Program-made: the position numbers and the translations under genes
Notes under the pieces: generated by a model
What the model was told of the DNA's origin: nothing
The model's database searches: none
The model's input: only the letters and a program-made list of their open reading frames with translations
Shown: one piece after another, positions 58,853 through 64,000 of the stretch
Layout of the letters: each line of letters begins with the position of its first letter
Numbering within the stretch: the first letter of the stretch is position 1
NCBI GenBank assembly: GCA_018857735.1
Contig: JABMCL010000188.1
Coordinates: 2,360,001-2,424,000, forward strand
Origin: Alviniconcha marisindica
Taxonomy: Eukaryota; Mollusca; Gastropoda; Provannidae
Length of the DNA stretch: 64,000 bases
Reading direction: 5' to 3'

Positions 58853-61126
58853 GCAGCTGAGAGAGGTAAGTAAGTAAGTAACTTGGTGCTTATGCCCAGT
58901 CAACCATTACAGTTATATCAGGGCGAGATAGGTAAATAGTTAATGGCTGATGGCTGATCTTGACAATGACTTTTTTTTTAACTTGTGAGTAAGGTTCACC
59001 AGAGCAATTTCAACAGCCCTGGGGGTGTGGGAGTTGTGGGAATGCCTGTCATGATAAATTTGATAGGATTCATTGATAAAGTTGTGTGCCTATTGTTTCA
59101 CAGTAATGGGAATTACACTTCCATGATTAGATCAGCCAGCAACAGTGTATTGACATCCATGCTCATCAGCCACACAATGATGTGTTGTTCTTCAGGAAGG
59201 TCCAGCTGATATCCATGTCAGATCTTTCAGTAATGTTGTTTTTCATGGAAGTCCGGCAGATGTCATAGTAGAATAGTTACAAACATCAAACATACATGTT
59301 GTCACCCAGGAAATTCAACAGACATCCATGGTCAGATCAGCCACACAATGATGTGTTGTTCTTCAGGAAGGTCCAGCTGATATCTATGTCAGATCTTTCA
59401 GTAATGTTGTTTTTCATGGAAGTCCGGCAGATGTCATAGTAGAATAGTTACAAACATCAAGCATACATGTTGTCACCCAGGAAATTCAACAGACATCCAT
59501 GGTCAGATCAGTCATTGATAGTATTATTAGTAATATAATAACTGTTACTAATAGAGTATTGTTTGCTAGGAATGTCCAGTTGATATTTATATAATGTCAC
59601 ATCAATCACTAATAATTTGTTGTTTCTCAGGAAATCCAGTGGACTTCTGTGGTCAGATCAGTCAGTAATAATTAAAGTGTTGTTTCCCAGGAAAGTCCAG
59701 CAGACAAGACATCCATGATCAGATCAGCCTGTTAGTGTTCATCTAATGGTGTTCTGTTTTCCAGGAATATCCAGTGGACATCATGGTCAATCAGTCAGTA
59801 TTACATAATACTTGTTTCGCAGGAAGGTCCTGTGACTCATGATCAGCTCAGTCAGTAATGATATGCTGTTTGTTTGTCAGGAAAGTCCGATGGACATCAT
59901 ATTCATAGTCAGTTCAGTTGGCAGTTATCATCAATGTGTTGTTTGCCAGGAAAGTCATATATTCATAGTTGATTCACTTGGTAGTTATAAATGTGTTGTT
60001 TGTCAGGAAAGTCCGATGGACATCATATTCATAGTCAGTTCAGTTGGCAGTTATCATCAACGTGTTGTTTGCCAGGAAAGTCCAACGGACATCCACGGTC
60101 TGATCAGCCAGCGACTGGAGGCAGATGGACTCAGTCCGCAGTGTGGAGAGGGGGAAAAGCTGCTCTACCTCTGGCGTCTTTACCAGCAGCTGGAGGTGGG
60201 TGCAGTGAGTCTACCTGCATGCTGAAATCAATTGTAACCCCTTCACTTCCATTATGTTGTGCACAACAGAACAGAACACTGGCCTTCATTCTGTATGATG
60301 TACAATTCAGCACTCGCCACTTTTTTGTTTGATGTACAGTTCCAACACTGGCCTCCTTTCTGTACACTGTATTTATCAATACTAGGCTCCCTTCTGTGTG
60401 GTGTACTTTTCAACACTGGCTTGCCTTCTGTATGGTGTACTTTTTAACGCTAGACTGCCTTCTCTGTGATGTACGGTTCAACACTTGCCTCCATTGTGTG
60501 TAGTTTAAACTGGCCTCCCTTCTGTATGAATCTATGATGTACTCTTCAACAAAGGCCTCTCTTCTGTATGATGTTCAATTCAACATTGGCCTCCCTTATG
60601 CATAGTGTGCTTTTCAACACAGGCCTCCCTTTTGTATGATGTGCTTTCCAACACTGGCCTCCCTTTTGTATGATGTATGTTTCAGTACTGGCCACCCTTC
60701 TGTATGATGTACTTTTTAACTTGTGATGTACAGTTCACTACCGGCCTCCCATCTGTATGATGCACTTTTCAACACTGGCTTCCTTTCTTTATGATGTTCA
60801 GTTCACTTCTGGCCTCCATTCTGTATGATGTACAGTTCAACACTGTTATCCTTTGTGTTTGATGTACTGATTCACCTTCTGCTGACTACAGCCTGGATGT
60901 ACTTTTCAACACTGGCCTCCCTTCTTGTGACAGGGGGACCTGAAGAAGGCAAGGGAGAATGAAGAAAAGCTGAAAGAAGCACAGACAGAGGAGATGAGGG
61001 AGGTGGAAAACTACGTGGAACACATCCGACATCTGTCCGATGAGCGAGAGGCATTGATTCAGGAGCTGGAGACGGAGAATGAACAGCTGAAGAATGATCT
61101 GGAGCAAGTGCGCTCAGAACTCAGTG
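47961..61126 (+). CDS. coiled-coil protein, 5' part (continues beyond window)
   Basis: Exons 47961-47987, 60076-60195 and 60934-61126 join in phase 0, 0 to give MASEEQRLL, then ESPTDIHGLISQRLEADGL, SPQCGEGEKLLYLWRLYQQL, and a Glu/Lys-rich heptad segment (GDLKKARENEEKLKEAQ..., ENYVEHIRHLSDEREAL, ELETENEQLKNDLEQVRSEL). The first 50 residues look like a small helical domain; the rest is predicted coiled coil. The start is supported by the YY1-type promoter context. I do not recognise the family securely; CCDC30/CCDC136-type coiled-coil proteins are a guess from memory. No enzymatic motif is seen, and a structural or scaffolding role is the default inference. Confidence 0.7.
49445..49535. repeat. 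(CA)n, (AAC)n and (CAAA)n cluster
   Basis: Contiguous simple repeats of three types. Confidence 0.95.
49725..50640. repeat. about 60-bp minisatellite, about 15 copies
   Basis: Unit 'gtttgtaccatgtaggacac', 'acacagatctagacactgag', 'caagtgctgcacaccacaat'. Length classes of 60 and 64 bp differ by an extra 'tatg' (aatgtatgtttg). No splice junction text is evident. Confidence 0.95.
51924..51943. repeat. poly-G run of about 20
   Basis: Pure G run immediately beside the SINE head fragment. Confidence 0.95.
51962..52164 (-). mobile_element. SINE head half (tRNA-like part and inner body)
   Basis: Matches 12170-12379 of the full copy: 'tagctgtaacctgccacct', 'cagggattcaaacccatgtc' and 'taaccactgagctatcccc'. 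The body and tail are missing. The opposite half is found at 57466-57685, on the far side of the satellite. Confidence 0.8.
52170..57465. repeat. 5.3-kb satellite of 38-bp and 56-bp units
   Basis: Core unit 'gcatcagctggacaactgat' plus 'acatgtcggatctaactt' (38 bp). The longer class inserts an 18-bp 'acatactggacaactgat' half-repeat. Variants replace 'ctggacaac' with 'cttgtcatc' or 'ttggtcaac', and a higher-order pattern of about four unit types recurs through the middle. Every unit carries CAGCTG and/or CAACTG. All frames are closed by frequent stops. Confidence 0.95.
57466..57685 (-). mobile_element. SINE tail half (body and 3' end)
   Basis: Matches 11925-12153 of the full copy: 'gagcagactcactgcactca', 'gaagtggtgtacttacagtg' and 'tgcatcacttcatgcaaag'-like text. 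It ends at 'aaagccaca', the same point at which the 51962 half begins. It lacks the tRNA head. Confidence 0.8.
57714..58110. repeat. diverged direct duplication with an internal long hairpin
   Basis: 'ttgattgcag..ttttattatagtaat' through 'gctagcaggtttta..ttat.agcagaatgc' occurs at about 57714-57930 and 57946-58110. Only the first copy has both arms of the hairpin at 57762-57826. Confidence 0.8.
57762..57826. repeat. 29-bp inverted repeat with 7-base loop
   Basis: The left arm begins AAGTACAGGTAC and ends TATCTTTTGG. The right arm begins CCAAAAGATA and ends GTACCTGTACTT. There is one mismatch in 29 pairs and the loop is tgctgtg. Confidence 0.9.
58677..58848. repeat. (GA)n and (CA)n microsatellites
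   Basis: GA run of about 60 bp, then 'ctcaaaaactttatttgag', then CA run of about 70 bp. A reverse copy of the 1779 repeat follows at 58862-58928. Confidence 0.95.
59180..60075 (+). repeat. array of about 14 copies of the acceptor and start of coiled-coil exon 2
   Basis: Units of 50-80 bp contain '(t/c)cag|gaaagtcc' followed by relatives of the real exon start (gaaagtccaacggacatcca, cggtctgatcagcca). Copies near 59192, 59310, 59368, 59480, 59629, 59690, 59765, 59823, 59881, 59950 and 60007 lead to the true exon at 60076. The block 59190-59330 is itself duplicated at about 59360-59500. The last three decoys (59881, 59950, 60007) are in frame with the real exon and free of stops. Confidence 0.85.
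60076..60195 (+). CDS. coiled-coil gene, exon 2
   Basis: 40 codons, phase 0 both ends: ESPTDIHGLISQRLEADGL, then SPQCGEGEKLLYLWRLYQQLE. Acceptor gtttgccag, donor gtgggt. The reading frame stays open upstream through the array to about 59839. Confidence 0.75.
60235..60930 (+). repeat. about 45-bp repeat abutting the acceptor of exon 3
   Basis: Unit 'actggcctcccttctgtatg' plus 'atgtacttttcaac', about 14 diverged copies. The final unit forms the pyrimidine tract of the real acceptor: 'cactggcctcccttcttgtgacag'. Unlike the other arrays, the copies do not clearly include exon bases. Confidence 0.8.
60934..61126 (+). CDS. coiled-coil gene, exon 3
   Basis: Encodes GDLKKARENEEKLKEAQTEE, then MREVENYVEHIRHLSDEREA, then LIQELETENEQLKNDLEQVR and SELS. 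Heptad-like spacing of Leu/Ile/Val with Glu/Lys/Arg at other positions. Acceptor tgtgacag; donor gtgagt in phase 1. Confidence 0.85.
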
Positions 61127-61174
61127 GTGAGTGTGAGAGGCTATGCATATATATATACACATTGCTTATGTGAT

Positions 61175-61175
<1 letters not shown>

Positions 61176-61224
<49 letters not shown>

Positions 61225-61300
61225 CGTGTGTGTGTATGACTCACGGGTCTGTCTGTGTTTGTGTGTGTATGTGTGTGCGTGTGCGTGTGTTCTGCACATG
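61176..61300. repeat. (TG)n microsatellite, interrupted
   Basis: Two TG runs about 50 bases after the donor of exon 3. Confidence 0.93.
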
Positions 61301-61429
61301 CACATACATTTATACTGTATCTCTGGGTATTTAAGTATAATAATGCAGGTATTCTTCATTCTTTATGTTTAATGCTAGTCAGCCATGAACATCATGTCAA
61401 GGTAAAGCACATCTCAATAATCACAAGTA

Positions 61430-62079
61430 AAGTGCCAGTGACTTTTCACTATCAGTATCACCCATCATTTTATGTGGAAAAGTCAAAATCACTTTTCCTA
61501 TCACCCATCACTTTATGTGAAAAAGTCAAAATCACCTTTCATACCATTCATCATTTTATCTGGAAAAGTCCCAGTCACTTTTCATATCACCCATCACTTT
61601 ATGTGAAAAAGTCACAATCAACTTTCATACCATCCATCATTTTATGTGGACAAGTCCCAGTCACTTTTCATATCATCCATCAGTTTATGTGGAAAAGTCC
61701 CAGTCACATTTCATACCATCCATCACATTATGCGAAAAGGTCACAGTTACCTTTTATATCATCCATCATTTTATGTTCAAAAGTCCCAGTCATCACCTAT
61801 CACATTATGTGGAAATGTTCCAGTCACGTTTCATATCATCTGTCACATTATGTGAAAAGGTCACAATTACCTTTTATATCATCCATCATTTTATGTTCCA
61901 AAGTCCCAGTCATCACCTATCACACTGTGTGGAAAAGTCCCAGTCCCTTTTCATATCATCTGTCACTGTATGTAGAAAAGTCCCAGTCCCCTTTCATATC
62001 ATCTGTCACTGTATGTAGAAAAGTCCCAGTCCTTTAAAAAAAATATATCACCTGTCACTGTATGTGGAAAAGTCCCAGT

Positions 62080-62150
<71 letters not shown>

Positions 62151-62350
62151 CTGTCACTGTATGTGGAAAAGTCCCAGTCCTTTTTGATATCACCTGTCAC
62201 TGTATGTGGAAAAGTCCCAGTCCTTTTTGATATCACCTGTCACTGTGGAAAAGTCCCAGTCCTTTTTATATTTTTTTTTAATATCACCTGTCACTGTATG
62301 TGGAAAAGTCCCAGTCCTTTTTAATATCACCTATCACCGTATGTGGAAAA
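61430..62350. repeat. about 44-bp minisatellite, about 20 copies, with (TA)n inside
   Basis: Unit 'atcacctgtcactgtatgtg' plus 'gaaaagtcccagtcctttt'. A 64-bp TA run (62083-62147) has grown within one unit. The last unit leads into the candidate exon at 62352. Confidence 0.92.
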
Positions 62351-62351
62351 G

Positions 62352-62416
62352 AATCTGAAGAAAAAGATAAGTTGAATGAACCAGGGGGCAGACTGAGATG
62401 GAATTCCTGGCAGCAG
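62352..62416 (+). CDS. coiled-coil gene, candidate exon 4
   Basis: After 'gtggaaaag' the sequence reads AA TCT GAA GAA..., which completes the phase-1 codon of exon 3 and gives ESEEKDKLNEPGGRLRWNSW plus QQ before gtagaa. Phase and acidic composition fit, but the acceptor lacks a strong pyrimidine tract. Confidence 0.28.
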
Positions 62417-62708
62417 GTAGAACATGCAACGCTATATTCTCACCTACTAAGTCTTTTAAAGAGAGAACATTTAATAACACTGTGCTCTTAATTTCTGCAT
62501 CTGTGATACCTCACAGTTGGTGTTAAGTGACAGTAAGCCTGAAAACATTTGCACCCTTCCCTAATTAAAGCAAACAGCTTGACACTGAAGTTATGACATA
62601 TATAACGAGGAATCTGGTTCCCAAGAAAATGGCTTCTGTCAGAAATGAATTCTTTTGTAGGTGAGGTTTGAGGGGTGTGGATATGATTCCTGAAGTGGGT
62701 AACTTGGT

Positions 62709-62772
<64 letters not shown>
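62709..62772. repeat. (TG)n microsatellite
   Basis: About 64 bp of TG. Confidence 0.95.
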
Positions 62773-62773
<1 letters not shown>

Positions 62774-62829
62774 TGATTAGTTATAATTTCCTTCTGCGTT
62801 TTACCTTGTTGCGTCTGCAAATGTGAGTT

Positions 62830-63780
62830 ACTTACTTATTTTTAAATCACTGTTTTGAGGCAAAAAAATAACAACAACAACAACAAATATGACAAAAACA
62901 AAAGATAATGGAGGAGAAAAAAAAGAGAAAAAAGGACCTGACTGCTGTCTCTTTAGAAATTGTTCAAGGGAGACAGTAAGTTGTATTTTCCCATTTTGAA
63001 TCTGAGTCGTCTGGGCGTTTGCTCTGCTTGTTTATGACCGAATGAATTACATGTCTGATTACCCTTGCAAGGGGTACCCCCCCACTAATCTGTCAAGGTG
63101 ACTGAGTTATTGACCTTCACTGCCCAAGATCCTCTTAATCTGTCTTCATACCAGCACTGGTGGCTGACCATGATCCATTTGTGTTGGCTTCACAGTGTAA
63201 CCTTCCTTTAAGTCCACATTCCACGCCATGTTTCTTCTGGCTGTGACTCACTGAGTGACCTGTCCTTGAGTCTACGTTTCTTTGAACTCTCTTCTGATTC
63301 AGTGGATGTTATGCTTTGGACAATCTATAAAAGAAACAGAAAAAAAGAAACAAGAATACTGCTAGCATTCTAAAGCAAGATCCAAACACATGAAAGGTTC
63401 AAAAGAATACTGTTTATTAGGACAATACACAACATGCAATTTTTTTTGGGTAATCCCTTTTATCAAGCTATAAAACGACACTTAAACAAGAGTTAAATTG
63501 TGAAAAATGAGATGTTGAGCTAAGCTAAGACTGTAGGGGCCACACCTGCTTTTGATTGAGCTAATGTAGTCAGTGGTCTTGATTCAGCATTATTGCAGCA
63601 CATTATATAATCAATGGTATCTGCATAATCAGTGATATTCTTAATGTTCAGTGTCAACATTGTTGTATTACTGTGTGTAATCGGTGGTATTCTCAGTATT
63701 TATGACTATATGAACATTGTTGTAGTGAGTACTGTATAGAACCAGTAGCATTTTCAGCATCTCTGTGGTACTTTGGATAA
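62830..63780. other. intronic sequence, no feature recognised
   Basis: AT-rich, with short AAC and A-rich runs at 62866-62940. No exon signal seen. Confidence 0.5.
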
Positions 63781-64000
63781 CTATCAACATGGTTATAGTA
63801 TACTTATAGTCTCCAGTTGCTGGTACAATTGTACGGAGGCAAGGTACCATAGACAGGTAACACCGTATTTCAGTTGCTGGTATGATTATAGAAAGACAAG
63901 GCACCATAGACAGGTAGAACAGTGTTACAGTTGCTGGTACAATTGTACAAAGACAAGGCACCATAGACAGGTAACACAGTGTTACAGTTGCTGGTATGAT
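63780..64000. repeat. about 60-bp tandem repeat running off the window edge
   Basis: Unit 'cagttgctggtacaattgta', 'c(a/g)aagacaaggcaccata', 'gacaggtaacac'. At least three units to the right edge. Each has 'acag|ttgctgg' and 'gacag|gtaac', both splice-site-like. Confidence 0.85.

Larger units (their letters stand above)
47988..60075 (+). other. coiled-coil gene intron 1 (12.1 kb)
   Basis: No exon recognised. Most of it is repeats: a CA/AAAC cluster, a 60-bp minisatellite, a 5.3-kb satellite, SINE halves, a hairpin-containing duplication, GA/CA runs and an acceptor-derived array, each listed separately. Confidence 0.6.

Noticed and set aside
61255..62037. 260-codon frame of SHFSYHPSLYVEKSQ-type repeats
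   Set aside because: Translation of the 44-bp intronic minisatellite (44 is not a multiple of 3); starts inside a TG microsatellite.

Overview
The window is animal nuclear DNA, most likely from a mollusc and plausibly a gastropod. The evidence is split coding exons with GT-AG introns, a PR/SET zinc-finger gene of PRDM type, tRNA-derived SINEs, and an exceptional load of CA/TG, GA, TA and poly-G/C tracts and minisatellites. Nothing is prokaryotic. The species call is an inference from repeat style, not a match to a known sequence.

Three genes can be built from the sequence, all on the + strand. (1) 9212-30208 is a complete PRDM-family gene, PRDM2/RIZ-like in layout. It has nine coding exons whose lengths sum to 9585 nt with every splice phase matching, giving a protein of 3194 residues: an N-terminal PR/SET domain, ten dispersed C2H2/C2HC zinc fingers, a triple RRASV motif, and a C-terminal 22-residue tandem repeat. 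(2) About 37237-41837 is a Fe(II)/2-oxoglutarate oxygenase of the phytanoyl-CoA dioxygenase (PhyH) type. Three exons are secure, and a short phase-compatible first exon would give 322 residues. (3) From 47961 past the right edge runs the 5' part of a coiled-coil protein gene: a 9-codon first exon behind a YY1-type ATGGCGGC element, then exons at 60076 and 60934, and perhaps one at 62352.

The remaining sequence is introns and spacers dominated by repeats. 1-9164 lies upstream of the PRDM gene and has no recognisable coding exon. The PRDM introns hold a 730-bp TG tract, a SINE that may supply a branch point, a 191-bp palindromic MITE-like element, and a 2.7-kb array of 77/83-bp units. 41838-47800 is spacer with several minisatellites. 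Intron 1 of the coiled-coil gene is 12 kb and contains a 5.3-kb 38/56-bp satellite between two complementary halves of a SINE.

The most striking observation is that at least five tandem arrays are built from copies of the adjacent splice junction, including the first or last bases of the real exon and the GT or AG itself. They are 9932-10456 (acceptor), 20460-21850 (donor), 38770-39330 (donor), 40440-41414 (acceptor) and 59180-60075 (acceptor). They occur in all three unrelated genes and at both kinds of splice site, so each true site faces from about 6 to 25 decoys. This points to a recurrent exon-edge amplification process, and I propose it as the system worth following up.
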